Shown: positions 24,756 to 32,495, counted from the stretch's first letter. The stretch is DNA of 32,495 nucleotides from Candidatus Altimarinota bacterium (GCA_015485665.1 WFTC01000022.1:1-32495); one strand, 5' to 3'. A program made the numbers and translations. The notes: generated by a model not told the origin, from the sequence alone.

Positions 24756-26267
24756 ATGAAAAATAAATTTGGGAGCTTGGGTTTCGGGGCTGGTTTGTTG
24801 GCGGTCTCATCTATTTTGAGTCGTATTTTGGGTTTATTGCGTGACATGACCATTGCTTATATATTTGGTACAGGTGAAAGGGAAGGTCTATATGCTTTAG
24901 ATGCTTATTTCGCTGCATTCCGTATTCCTGATTTGATATATACTTTTCTGGTAGCGGGGGCTATGTCAGCCGCTTTTGTGCCTATTTATACTCAATTAAG
25001 GAAGGGTTCTCAAAAAAAAGCATCAATTTTTGGGAGTCAAGCTATTCATTTGATGCTTATTCTTTTATTGATAGTCTGCGGATTAATGTGGGTTTTTGCC
25101 CCCTTATTCATACCTTTGCTTACACCGGGTTTTACTGAAGGAATGCAAGAGAAAACCGTATTTTTATCACGTATTATGCTCCTCTCTCCATTATTTTTAG
25201 GTTTGAGTAGTGTTTTGCAAGGTATAGAAAACTCACATAAAAGCTTTTGGGGGATAGCAATTGCACCTTTGGTATATAACTTGAGTTTAATTTTAGGTGC
25301 CTATTTTTTTGGAGTAAATTACGGTGTGATTGCTTTGAGTTGGAGTGTTGTTATAGGTGCTTTTTTACATTTTTTAGTTCAATTGCCCGGAGTTTTAATT
25401 ACACCTTTCAACTATGAATGGAATTGGAAACTTAAAAATCAAGCAGTGAAAGATTTTATTAGACTGACTATGCCTCGTATGTTTGGCATTGCTTTCACTC
25501 AAATGAATGTTTTGCTTGATACCCTTTTGGCATCTTTGCTCAGCTTTGGAAGTCTTTCAATTTATAACTATTCATTAAATTTACAAAGTTTGGCTCATGT
25601 AGTTGTATCTGTATCTGTATCTGTTGCTGTTTTTGCTTCTTTATCGGAATTTGATGATTTGCAAGATTTTAAATCATCTCTCAAGAGAGCTTTTCATACT
25701 ATTTTATTTTGGGTTATTCCATCCATTTTCGGACTTTTCCTTCTCAGGAATGAAGTAATTGAAATTCTATTGGTTAGAGGAGCTTTTGATAAAGATGCTG
25801 GAGCAAAGACAGCTTTTATGTTGGGAGTTTTTGTATGGGCTGCTTTTGGGCAAAGTATGTTACCTTTGTTCGCAAGGGCTTTTTATGCTTTGAAAGATAC
25901 AAAAACACCTGTGTTTATAGCTTTCTTTGCATCTTTACTGCAAATTATACTTAGTTTGCTCTTTGTATTAATATTTAAATGGCCGGTTTGGTCATTAGCG
26001 CTTTCTGCGATTTTTGGAACTTTGCTTAATGCTATACTTCTTATTTTTACTATTTCACGAAGGATAAAAGAATCTGTTTATTTCTTTTTTGATAAAAATC
26101 TTTTCTGGATTTTTTTACATGCCTTTTTCATGAGCATTTTAGTTTTAATGCTTAAAAAATTTAATTATTCAAATCCAATTCTTGAGTTGACTTTAATCAT
26201 TCCTTTGGCAGGGGTTCTTGATCTCTATTTACATAAATTAACCGGCAGTAAACCTGCAGCGCTTTAA
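24756..26267 (+). CDS. murJ: Lipid II flippase MurJ (MviN)
   Basis: This 503-residue polytopic protein (about 14 helices) of the MOP exporter group is inferred to move lipid II across the membrane for cell-wall synthesis. Family marks are the N-terminal SSILSRILGLLRDMTIAYIFG with its conserved arginines, DAYFAAFRIPDLIYTFLVAGAMSAAFVPIY, and the later VRGAFD and LPLFARAFYALKDTKTP segments. Length is normal. The ATG at 24756 sits 6 nt after a -10 box; a leaderless mRNA is expected. The end shares TTAA (26264-26267) with the convergent ribD. Confidence 0.95.
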   Translation: MKNKFGSLGFGAGLLAVSSILSRILGLLRDMTIAYIFGTGEREGLYALDAYFAAFRIPDLIYTFLVAGAMSAAFVPIYTQLRKGSQKKASIFGSQAIHLMLILLLIVCGLMWVFAPLFIPLLTPGFTEGMQEKTVFLSRIMLLSPLFLGLSSVLQGIENSHKSFWGIAIAPLVYNLSLILGAYFFGVNYGVIALSWSVVIGAFLHFLVQLPGVLITPFNYEWNWKLKNQAVKDFIRLTMPRMFGIAFTQMNVLLDTLLASLLSFGSLSIYNYSLNLQSLAHVVVSVSVSVAVFASLSEFDDLQDFKSSLKRAFHTILFWVIPSIFGLFLLRNEVIEILLVRGAFDKDAGAKTAFMLGVFVWAAFGQSMLPLFARAFYALKDTKTPVFIAFFASLLQIILSLLFVLIFKWPVWSLALSAIFGTLLNAILLIFTISRRIKESVYFFFDKNLFWIFLHAFFMSILVLMLKKFNYSNPILELTLIIPLAGVLDLYLHKLTGSKPAAL

Positions 26268-27250
26268 TTAGTATCAACTGGTGAGGCTGTGATTAGCAAA
26301 TCTTTTCCACAGCGTCTTGACTTTAAAAAACGAAAATTATGTTTTTTCACTCCAAAGTAGGCATTCAGTGCTTGACTACTGAAAAAATAAGGGGCTATGA
26401 AGATTTTAGCTTCATCCCAGAGATTTTGATCTAAAAAATTTGTAAAAACTTTTGCACCTCCTTCTACCAAGAGTGATTGAATGCCATATTTATGCAAATG
26501 AGACATTGCAGTATTTAAGTCCATTTCTTCAAGGACAATATGCTTTTTATCTCTGAAAAAAAATAGAGAATCATCTAAAGGTCTTTTTCCTTTTAGCACT
26601 ATGCGAACAGGGTTCCTACCATTAATTTCACGAACATCTAAATATGGATTATCAGTCAATAATGTTCCCGCTCCAATCAAAATACCATGATGTTTATGGC
26701 GCAATAGATGTGTTAATTTTTGCGAGAGTTTTCCAGTGATACTTGTAGCTTCACCGATTTTCTCTGTTATTTTTCCGTTTATTGAGCTTGCGATTTTTAA
26801 AGTTATAAAAGGTCTTTTTTTTTCATGAAATGTGAAAAAAGCACGGTTCAATCTGCGAGCTTCTTTTTCCAAGAGACCTGTTTGCACTTTTATGCCTGCT
26901 TCTTTTAATCTTTGTACTCCATTTCTTACAGGGTCTAAACTTGCTATAATAACCTTTTTTATTCCTGCTTCAATTATCGCATTAGTGCATGGAGGAGTTT
27001 TTCCGAAATGATCGCAAGGTTCAAGAGTAATATATAAGCTTGCTCCTTCAGGTGATTCCTCACAGGCTTTTAAAGCCATTATTTCAGCATGCTCTTTACC
27101 ATATTTTTCATGGAAACCTTCACCTATCTTCTTACCATTTTTAATTATTATGGCTCCCACCATAGGATTTGGTATTACAAAACCTTCACCCTTCTTCGCA
27201 ATGCGCAAGGCTCTTTTCATGTACCAAGCTTGGTTGTATTTATTAGACAC
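26264..27250 (-). CDS. ribD: Riboflavin biosynthesis deaminase/reductase RibD
   Basis: This 328-residue bifunctional enzyme performs steps 2 and 3 of riboflavin synthesis. The N-terminal zinc deaminase domain has HAEIMAL and [12 protein letters not shown]. The C-terminal reductase domain begins near residue 145 ([16 protein letters not shown]) and includes [13 protein letters not shown] and LLVEGGAKV. The usual DPNPxVxGKG motif of the deaminase is shortened to DPVRNG. The start is GTG at 27250, 8 bp inside the end of ribBA, so translation is coupled. Its length is slightly below the usual 360 or so. No riboflavin synthase or lumazine synthase gene is in the window. Confidence 0.93.
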   Translation of the reverse strand: MSNKYNQAWYMKRALRIAKKGEGFVIPNPMVGAIIIKNGKKIGEGFHEKYGKEHAEIMALKACEESPEGASLYITLEPCDHFGKTPPCTNAIIEAGIKKVIIASLDPVRNGVQRLKEAGIKVQTGLLEKEARRLNRAFFTFHEKKRPFITLKIASSINGKITEKIGEATSITGKLSQKLTHLLRHKHHGILIGAGTLLTDNPYLDVREINGRNPVRIVLKGKRPLDDSLFFFRDKKHIVLEEMDLNTAMSHLHKYGIQSLLVEGGAKVFTNFLDQNLWDEAKIFIAPYFFSSQALNAYFGVKKHNFRFLKSRRCGKDLLITASPVDTN

Positions 27251-28445
27251 GACTTAAGAGGTGACCCATTTTATCTTTTTTTGTTTTAAGGTATGTCAGA
27301 TTTTCTTTATTTGGATCCAATTCAAGAGGAATACGTTTTGTTACTTGCAGTCCATAACCTTCCAAACCTACTATTTTTTGAGGATTGTTTGTCAGTAGTC
27401 TTATTTTGCCTAGCCCCAAATCTTTTAACATTTGAGCTCCTATTCCATATTCACGCAGATCCGCTTTAAAACCCAAGCTTTGATTTGCTTCTACGGTATC
27501 CATACCCTTTTCACGTTGAAGTTTATAGGCTTTAAGTTTATTGATGAGCCCAATTCCTCTTCCTTCTTGCCGCATGTAAAGAATTACTCCTTCTCCTTCT
27601 CTTGCAATTATTTGCATTGCTGCTTTAAGTTGAGGATGGCAATCGCAGTGTAAAGAATGAAATATATCTCCTGTCATACATTCTGAATGAGCTCTGACCA
27701 ATACATTTTTTTTCCCTTCCACTTTGCCCATTGATAAAAGTACATGTGTGCGATCATCTATATCATTGCTGTAAGCAATCATGCGAAATTTACCAAATTC
27801 AGTATCAATTTCCGTTTCAACTTCACGATGCACTAATTTTTCCGTTTTTCTTCTGTAGGCTACCAAATCTTTAATTGTAATAATTGGTAGAGAGTATTTT
27901 TTAGCATATTTAAATAGATCATCTCGTCTAGCCATTTCACCATCTTCTTTAACAATCTCACAAATAACTCCCGCAGCACTTAAACCTGCAAGTCGTGCCA
28001 AATCAATGGCTGCTTCCGTGTGTCCAGTTCTAACTAAAACACCTCCCTTTTTACCTCTAATAGGGAAGATATGACCTGGGCGTGCAAAATCTTCAGGTGA
28101 AGAATTTGGAGAGCTTAAAGCATTTATGGTTTTACAACGGTCAGAAGCTGAAATTCCCGTTGTAGTTCCGTATTTATAATCTACTGAAATTGTGAAATTA
28201 CATTGATGAGCTTCATTATTTACTTGAGTCATTTCTTTCAATTCAAGACGATCTGCAATTGAATTTGTTAAAGGTACACAAATAAGTCCGCGACCTTTTT
28301 TCATCATGAAGTTTATAGTTTCAGGAGTTGCAAGTTCTGCAGCCATTACCAAATCTCCTTCATTTTCTCTATCTTCATCATCCAGTACGATTACCAATCC
28401 TCCTTTTTGAATTGCGGCAATCGCTTCTTCTATTTTACTCCACAT
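27243..28445 (-). CDS. ribBA: Bifunctional DHBP synthase / GTP cyclohydrolase II (RibBA)
   Basis: This 400-residue enzyme makes both riboflavin precursors. The N-terminal DHBP synthase has [16 protein letters not shown] and the [14 protein letters not shown] block. The C-terminal GTP cyclohydrolase II has the zinc ligands in HSECMTGD and HCDCHPQL, plus RQEGRGIGL. Both halves look active. The gene starts 9 bp after tsf, with no Shine-Dalgarno sequence and no space for an FMN riboswitch, so expression should follow the rpsB-tsf operon rather than flavin level. Confidence 0.96.
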   Translation of the reverse strand: MWSKIEEAIAAIQKGGLVIVLDDEDRENEGDLVMAAELATPETINFMMKKGRGLICVPLTNSIADRLELKEMTQVNNEAHQCNFTISVDYKYGTTTGISASDRCKTINALSSPNSSPEDFARPGHIFPIRGKKGGVLVRTGHTEAAIDLARLAGLSAAGVICEIVKEDGEMARRDDLFKYAKKYSLPIITIKDLVAYRRKTEKLVHREVETEIDTEFGKFRMIAYSNDIDDRTHVLLSMGKVEGKKNVLVRAHSECMTGDIFHSLHCDCHPQLKAAMQIIAREGEGVILYMRQEGRGIGLINKLKAYKLQREKGMDTVEANQSLGFKADLREYGIGAQMLKDLGLGKIRLLTNNPQKIVGLEGYGLQVTKRIPLELDPNKENLTYLKTKKDKMGHLLSRV

Positions 28446-28454
28446 AAATTTAAT

Positions 28455-29216
28455 TTAAACAGAGAAACGCAAGAATGCCATTACATTTGCACCATTTAAA
28501 AGATCTTCAATTTTTTGCTCTGGATTTTTGACGAAAGCTTGAGTCAGTAATGCACCCTCTTCACGGAATTTCTTTTCTTTTCCCGCTAGGATATTATCCA
28601 TAATATTTTCAGGTTTTCCTTCAGATCTTAGTTGTTCCATCCAAATTTCTCGTTCTTTTTTAATAAGATTATCATCTATATCATTCGGTGAAATAACTTT
28701 CGGATTCATTGCGGCAATGTGCATAGCAATATCGTTAGCCGTATCTTCATTAGATCCATTTATTGCGATTGCAACACCAATTTTTTTATTCAGGTGGATG
28801 TAAGACCCTATTGTGGGACCTTGAAGGACAGCTTTATTTTTTACCTCTATCTTTTCTCCCATTTGTATATTCAAATCCGCAATATCTTGGTTAAGATCTG
28901 CATCTTCTCCCTCTGCCAGTAGACGATTTGCAACTTCTTGAGCTTGAGAAATAAAATCATCATTTTTAGCAACAAAATCTGTTTCACAACCAAGTGCCAA
29001 AAGTGCAATTTTCCCTTCTTTGCGCGCCAAGGCAACCACTCCGTGGGCAGTTGTACGATCTGCGCGTTGAGCAGCTTTTGCTTCACCTTTCTTCCTTAAT
29101 AATTCTAAAGCTTTTTCCTCATCTCCACCTGCTTCTTCTAAGGCTTTTTTACAAGCAGTTGTAGAGATTCCTGTTTTATCTCTCAGAGCTTTTATTTGCT
29201 GAAGTGTGATCGTCAT
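28455..29216 (-). CDS. tsf: Elongation factor Ts
   Basis: EF-Ts is the nucleotide exchange factor for EF-Tu. The 253-residue product has the N-terminal UBA-like domain (IKALRDKTGISTTACKKALEEAGGDEEKALELLRKKG) and the core motif CETDFVAKND. It is shorter than the about 283 of E. coli, with a shortened second core half, and resembles the compact forms of many bacteria. It is the third gene of the rpsB operon, preceded by a small membrane-protein gene (30-bp gap), which differs from the usual direct rpsB-tsf order. Confidence 0.96.
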   Translation of the reverse strand: MTITLQQIKALRDKTGISTTACKKALEEAGGDEEKALELLRKKGEAKAAQRADRTTAHGVVALARKEGKIALLALGCETDFVAKNDDFISQAQEVANRLLAEGEDADLNQDIADLNIQMGEKIEVKNKAVLQGPTIGSYIHLNKKIGVAIAINGSNEDTANDIAMHIAAMNPKVISPNDIDDNLIKKEREIWMEQLRSEGKPENIMDNILAGKEKKFREEGALLTQAFVKNPEQKIEDLLNGANVMAFLRFSV

Positions 29217-29246
29217 ATTATATGGTTATTGATAATTATTTAGACT

Positions 29247-29627
29247 TTAGGAGCCTTTGGATTGATTGTCGGATGGATCTTGTGAGGATGAAAACCATTT
29301 TTCCAAAGGTATATTTTGCGACCATCCGGAAATCCAAGGAATTGACCATTTCTGATTTTTATAGCCGTGATACGCCCCCAAAACAGTTGGAATAAAATAT
29401 GCAAACATAAGGAGAGATCCTATGCCTGCGTGCACCCATGCACTCACGAAACTGCTTGCTATAAACAATAAAGTGAGACCCGCTCCATTCTTTGAATGAA
29501 ATACCAATTGATCATCATTGGGACGTTGAAGCATTGCAGCTATAAAGAGGAAAGGTATATAAGCAAGTACGGCTTGAATATTTCCTTTGCTCTCATTTAA
29601 TGGTGGCGTGGGCTGCCTTTCTTCCAT
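29247..29627 (-). CDS. Small DUF4870/Tic20-like membrane protein
   Basis: This 126-residue protein has three or four hydrophobic helices. The block AVLAYIPFLFIAAMLQRPNDDQLVFHSKNGAGLTLLF fits the DUF4870/Tic20-like pattern (xxLaYxPFL...D.FxxFHaKQGL). The C-terminal tail is Ser/Gln-rich. The function of this family is unknown. It sits between rpsB and tsf (18-bp and 30-bp gaps), an unusual place for a membrane protein, and lacks a Shine-Dalgarno sequence. Confidence 0.75.
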   Translation of the reverse strand: MEERQPTPPLNESKGNIQAVLAYIPFLFIAAMLQRPNDDQLVFHSKNGAGLTLLFIASSFVSAWVHAGIGSLLMFAYFIPTVLGAYHGYKNQKWSIPWISGWSQNIPLEKWFSSSQDPSDNQSKGS

Positions 29628-29645
29628 GTTGAAATAAGTTAATGA

Positions 29646-30344
29646 TTATTTTTTTGCTTTTTTACTACCTTCATAAACAGCATTTCCAATTGCATTCATA
29701 AGGTAGGAAATAGATTTTAGTGCATCATCGTTTGCCGGTATTACATAATCTACTCCATCAGGAGAAGCATTTGAATCAACAATAGCAACCACGGTTGCGC
29801 CGATTTTTTTAGCTTCCTTTACAGCTATTTTGTCACGACATACGTCCAAAATAAAGACAATGTCAGGTTTACGCTCCAGATTTGCTACACCACCTAAGGC
29901 AGCTTCAAGCTTATTTATTGTTTTTACAAAGTCCAGAGCTTCTTTTTTTGTGTATTTTTCAAATTCACCCGATTCTTTATCCTCTTTAAGCTTAAGCATA
30001 TAACGAACTCTTCCACGAACCGTTTTGAAGTTGGTTAAAAGTCCCGGAATCCATTTTTTTATTACGTATGGCATATTTGAACGCTGTGCCTGTTCTTTGA
30101 CTATTTCCGCAGCTTGTTGTTTTGTACTCACAAACAGTACTATTTTACCTTGAGCACAAGCGGCTTTAAGAAATTCTGTCGCAGCGTTAAGACCTTGATA
30201 TGTTTTATTTAGGTCAAAAATATGTACGCCATTTCTTTTACCATGCAAATAAGGTGCCATTTTAGGATTCCATTTTGAGCTGCGATGCCCAAAATGAACC
30301 GCATTTGCAAGCATTTCACGCATTAGCGTTTTTTGGTCTGACAT
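29646..30344 (-). CDS. rpsB: 30S ribosomal protein S2
   Basis: S2 is a late-binding small-subunit protein. The 232-residue product shows AVHFGHRSSKWNPKMAPYLHGKRNGVHIFDLNKT, the CS.P..IPGLLTNFKTV region and DVCRDKIAVKEAKKIGATVVAIVDSNASPDGVDYVIPANDDA. It begins an operon rpsB - membrane protein - tsf - ribBA - ribD. AAGGA lies only 2 nt before the ATG, too close for a classical Shine-Dalgarno role. A structured leader and a TATAAT promoter precede it. Confidence 0.97.
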   Translation of the reverse strand: MSDQKTLMREMLANAVHFGHRSSKWNPKMAPYLHGKRNGVHIFDLNKTYQGLNAATEFLKAACAQGKIVLFVSTKQQAAEIVKEQAQRSNMPYVIKKWIPGLLTNFKTVRGRVRYMLKLKEDKESGEFEKYTKKEALDFVKTINKLEAALGGVANLERKPDIVFILDVCRDKIAVKEAKKIGATVVAIVDSNASPDGVDYVIPANDDALKSISYLMNAIGNAVYEGSKKAKK

Positions 30345-30434
30345 TTTCCTTGGGGTTAATGCTCATCCGCTTCGGCTCTTGCTTTTTCCCATTGGGGCAG
30401 GACCGCAAGATCCACGGAAGAACTGGATTTAAGC
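30345..30434 (-). promoter_or_regulatory. Candidate structured leader of the rpsB operon
   Basis: The predicted 5' UTR is about 90 nt. In the RNA, UCUUGC (30410-30405) can pair with GCAAGA (30382-30377), enclosing a CCC-AAU-GGG hairpin (around 30396-30388), followed by CCG-AAG-CGG (30375-30367). The hexamer CCCCAA occurs in that hairpin and again just before the start codon (30355-30350), so GGG could pair with either copy. S2 leaders that autoregulate rpsB are known in other bacteria; identity with those is not claimed. Confidence 0.45.
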
Positions 30435-30440
30435 TGTGAG

Positions 30441-30468
30441 ATTATAGCTGTTTTTATTTTAGACGCAA
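30441..30468 (-). promoter_or_regulatory. Promoter of the rpsB operon
   Basis: On the minus strand, TTGCGT (30463-30468), a 16-nt spacer and a perfect TATAAT (30441-30446) predict a start near 30434. A TTGACT further upstream is 21 nt from the -10 box, too far to be the -35 box. Confidence 0.58.
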
Positions 30469-30509
30469 GTCAAATGACTGTGCTGCATGGGAGCTTATAA
30501 TTCTTTTTA

Positions 30510-30538
30510 TTGCATTTGATGATAAACTCTGATACAAT
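30510..30538 (+). promoter_or_regulatory. Promoter of the anti-sigma kinase/STAS operon
   Basis: TTGCAT (30510-30515), a 17-nt spacer and TACAAT (30533-30538) with an upstream TGA form a good extended -10 promoter. The ATG at 30557 is 18 nt downstream, so the leader is about 12 nt and has no Shine-Dalgarno sequence. Confidence 0.62.
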
Positions 30539-30556
30539 AGCAAGATTTCATTAGAA

Positions 30557-31102
30557 ATGATTTATTTCATGGAGAAGCTTCCAAAGCAAGCCGATAACAG
30601 AGTAACGGATATTCATATTTATATCCCAACTCAAGCCTATTTTTTATCAGGTATCAGAGACTTTGTGCTCAATTTAACCAAAAATATGACGGGCTTTAGT
30701 CAGCAGTGGGCTTATCGTTTTCAGGCCGTAGTTGATGAGCTGTGTAATAATGCTATCGAGCATGGCAGTCAAGTTGGTCAAAAAATAAAAGTCACATTGA
30801 TAAGCACACCCGATAAATCTCTTGAAGTTATAGTTGAGGATACCGGAACAGGTAAAGATAAAATGACTCCTGAGCAGATGACCACTTTGTTTAAAGAGCG
30901 TAAACATATGGTGGGTGAGAAGTATTTGGGTTTTCGCGGACGAGGTTTGCCAAAAATTGTTGGAGAATGGACAGATGAAATTAATTTTGGAATAAGTGAA
31001 CTTGGCGGACTTAAAGTTCATATCAAAAAATATTTACGAAAAGAGGAGGACAAGGTATCTTCTGTTACGTCTAAGGATCCAACTCATTTAATTTTAAAGT
31101 AA
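30557..31102 (+). CDS. RsbW/SpoIIAB-like anti-sigma serine kinase (HATPase_c)
   Basis: This is a 181-residue GHKL-fold protein. The N box is VVDELCNNAIEHG, the G1 box VEDTGTG, and the G2 box GFRGRGLPKIV. Such proteins bind a sigma factor or other target and phosphorylate a STAS antagonist on serine. The STAS gene follows 14 bp later, a standard RsbV/RsbW pair in reversed order. ATG 30557 was taken; ATG 30569 (MEKLPKQ) is a possible alternative. It is somewhat longer than SpoIIAB (about 146), with extra residues at both ends. The target is unknown: no full sigma factor is visible. Confidence 0.88.
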   Translation: MIYFMEKLPKQADNRVTDIHIYIPTQAYFLSGIRDFVLNLTKNMTGFSQQWAYRFQAVVDELCNNAIEHGSQVGQKIKVTLISTPDKSLEVIVEDTGTGKDKMTPEQMTTLFKERKHMVGEKYLGFRGRGLPKIVGEWTDEINFGISELGGLKVHIKKYLRKEEDKVSSVTSKDPTHLILK

Positions 31103-31116
31103 AATAAATTCAAACT

Positions 31117-31488
31117 ATGACAGATGTGCAAATAACCATTGAAGATCTTAGCGGATTGCCTGAGGGTAAATCCGGTAAATTGATTCATGTTGTTGGACAA
31201 TTGGATGAATCCAATGTTGATGAGAAAGCCAAAGAGATTTACTCTTTGATTGAACGTGAGTCTCAAGCATTGACGCTGATTTTTGATTTTTCTGGGCTTG
31301 AATATATGAATTCAAAGTCCATAGGTTATTTAACTGATTGGTACAGTAAAGTTACTGCATCGGGCGGGAATGTTGTTATTGCAGCTGCCAGAGAAAACAT
31401 TTTAGATATATTGCAGGTTGTAGGTTTAACTCAGCTTGTAAATACCTACGCTACGGTTGACGAAGCTAAGCTTGCAGTGTCACAGTAA
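31117..31488 (+). CDS. STAS-domain anti-sigma factor antagonist (RsbV/SpoIIAA-like)
   Basis: This 123-residue protein is probably the phospho-substrate of the upstream kinase and of the two RsbU-like phosphatases in this window. The STAS fold is recognisable from VGQLDESNVDE, LTLIFDFSGLEYMNSKSIGYL and the closing VGLTQLVNTYATVDEAKLAV. Ser66 in MNSKSIG aligns with the phosphorylated serine of MDSTGLG; the acidic residue before it is Asn here. It has no Shine-Dalgarno sequence and lies in the same operon as the kinase. Confidence 0.92.
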   Translation: MTDVQITIEDLSGLPEGKSGKLIHVVGQLDESNVDEKAKEIYSLIERESQALTLIFDFSGLEYMNSKSIGYLTDWYSKVTASGGNVVIAAARENILDILQVVGLTQLVNTYATVDEAKLAVSQ

Positions 31489-31509
31489 GCTTACTTTAGT
31501 TTTTTTGTT

Positions 31510-32495
31510 TTGATAGATAAGAAAAAAATTGCCATAGTTTGTGATTGGCTCACTGTTTATGCAGGGGCTGAACGTGTTGTTTATGAGATACATGAGCTTT
31601 TTCCAAAAGCTCCTATTTATACAAGTTTATATAGAAAATCTGCTTGTCCTCTATTTGAGAATGCGGATATTAAAGAATCCGCTCTTTCTTTTATCCCTGG
31701 TGCACGTAGAGCGCACAGGTTATTTTTTCCTATTATGCCAATTGCATTTGAAAAGATGGATTTTAGTGAATATGACATTGTAATCAGTTCAAATCATTCA
31801 GCTTCAAAAGGTATTATTACAAAGCCTGAAACCTTACATATTTCTTATTGTCATTCCCCTGTAAGATATTTATGGGATCATTCTCACGAATACAGGAAGA
31901 ATTTTAAAAAGTTCTATCCTCTAAGATTTTTTTACAGACCCTTACTACATAAACTGCGTCTTTGGGATAGATTGGCCGCTGAGCGTGTTGATCATTATAT
32001 TGCAAATTCTCATTATGTGGCAAAGCGCATTAAAAAATATTACGGTAGAAATTCAGAGGTCATACATCCACCTGTGAATTTAAACAGATTTAAATTGAGT
32101 GAAAAGAAAGATAATTATTATCTTGCCGTTGGACGTTTGATACCATACAAACGTTTTGATTTGGCAGTGCGTGCTTGTAGCGATTTAAGGCGCAATCTTA
32201 AAGTTATTGGCGATGGACCGGAAATTACCAAGCTTAAGAAAATAGCAGGTCCGAAAATTGAATTTTTAGGTAAGGTGAATGATGAAACTTTGGAAAATTT
32301 GTATCAAAACGCAAAAGCATTGTTATTTCCTCAATTGGAAGATTTTGGAATTGTTCCACTTGAAGCTATGGCTTGCGGCACTCCGGTGATCGCTTATGGT
32401 AAAGGTGGAGCTTTGGAAACAGTTCGTGATGGTGTTGGTGGATTATATTTTAAAAATCAAGATGTGGCATCTTTAAAAAATGCAATATATAGATT
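31510..32495 (+). CDS. GT4-family glycosyltransferase, 3' truncated
   Basis: About 328 residues are visible before the right edge. KIAIVCDWLTVYAGAERVVYEIHELFP is the N-terminal Rossmann start with the GGxE-like site. The C-terminal domain shows YLAVGRLIPYKRFDLAVRA, LKVIGDGPE, FPQLEDFGIVPLEAMACGTPVIAYGKGGALETV, the EX7E motif and donor site of GT4 (WbaZ/RfaB-like) enzymes. It probably adds a mannosyl or related sugar to a lipid-linked glycan at the membrane. There is no ATG near the start; TTG at 31510 is the best choice, 21 nt after the STAS stop and in the same frame. The next in-frame ATG is far inside the domain. Confidence 0.9.
   Translation, partial: MIDKKKIAIVCDWLTVYAGAERVVYEIHELFPKAPIYTSLYRKSACPLFENADIKESALSFIPGARRAHRLFFPIMPIAFEKMDFSEYDIVISSNHSASKGIITKPETLHISYCHSPVRYLWDHSHEYRKNFKKFYPLRFFYRPLLHKLRLWDRLAAERVDHYIANSHYVAKRIKKYYGRNSEVIHPPVNLNRFKLSEKKDNYYLAVGRLIPYKRFDLAVRACSDLRRNLKVIGDGPEITKLKKIAGPKIEFLGKVNDETLENLYQNAKALLFPQLEDFGIVPLEAMACGTPVIAYGKGGALETVRDGVGGLYFKNQDVASLKNAIYR

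Noticed and set aside
28446-28454. FMN riboswitch before ribBA
   Set aside because: Only 9 bp separate tsf and ribBA, far too little for an RFN element.
31489-31507. Intrinsic terminator after the STAS gene (AGTAAGCTTACT then T-run)
   Set aside because: The palindrome has no loop, and its arms would give only about 4 bp after loop formation. The hairpin is too weak to call.
1-32495. UGA=glycine genetic code (Gracilibacteria/Absconditabacteria)
   Set aside because: TGA is the natural stop of the PrgI, YggT and ATP-grasp fusion genes, and no gene has in-frame TGA at conserved glycines.

Overview
The window looks like chromosomal DNA from an AT-rich bacterium with small, tightly packed genes. 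It is most likely a member of the Patescibacteria/CPR, with Peregrinibacteria-like lineages a reasonable guess. Pointers are the PrgI + TraC-like pair, a sigma-70 region 4 protein fused to HARE-type winged helices, DUF4870/Tic20-like and YggT proteins, an LPXTG-like surface protein, and a gene set close to that of Gram-positive-like CPR. UGA is a true stop in at least three genes (PrgI, YggT and the ATP-grasp fusion), so the UGA=Gly code of Gracilibacteria/Absconditabacteria does not apply. The taxonomic placement is inference.

Layout, left to right. 1-1609: end of a U32 peptidase-family gene, an overlapping ferredoxin, and on the minus strand a TraC-like gene and a PrgI gene (type IV secretion relatives without a visible VirB4). 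1686-6549 (+): lepA, an orphan oligopeptide-type binding lipoprotein, and a HAMP/SpoIIE (RsbU-like) phosphatase. 6546-8398 (-): glyA and 5-formyl-THF cycloligase (one-carbon metabolism). 8486-9646 (+): membrane-anchored HtrA protease. 9643-13203 (-): a 708-residue protein with 35 tandem 12-bp units, tRNA-Val(TAC), tRNA-Leu(GAG), and a sigma-4/HARE transcription protein. 13345-17183 (-): cysS, yggT and a large sortase-type surface protein. 17305-21194 (+): a PKD-7TM membrane protein translationally coupled to a three-part ATP-grasp ligase / degenerate retropepsin / DUF1704 metallopeptidase. 21136-24692 (-): a second RsbU-like phosphatase and an MFS/NTT-like protein with HEAT repeats. 24756-26267 (+): murJ. 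26264-30344 (-): rpsB, a small membrane protein, tsf, ribBA and ribD. 30557-32495 (+): RsbW-like anti-sigma kinase, RsbV-like STAS protein, and a truncated glycosyltransferase.

Three themes stand out. (1) The PKD-7TM + ATP-grasp/retropepsin/DUF1704 operon joins a peptide-bond-making domain and a MATCAP-like peptidase domain in one chain. This resembles the TTL/MATCAP tyrosination cycle of eukaryotic tubulin and is the best candidate for an undescribed system. (2) All core parts of a partner-switching cascade are present at dispersed sites: two SpoIIE phosphatases, one kinase and one STAS protein. No complete sigma factor is seen. (3) Expression signals are unusual. Several promoters place the -10 box 6 nt before the ATG (predicted leaderless mRNAs), most genes lack a Shine-Dalgarno sequence, and convergent genes share their stop codons (TTAA/TTAG), leaving no space for ordinary terminators.
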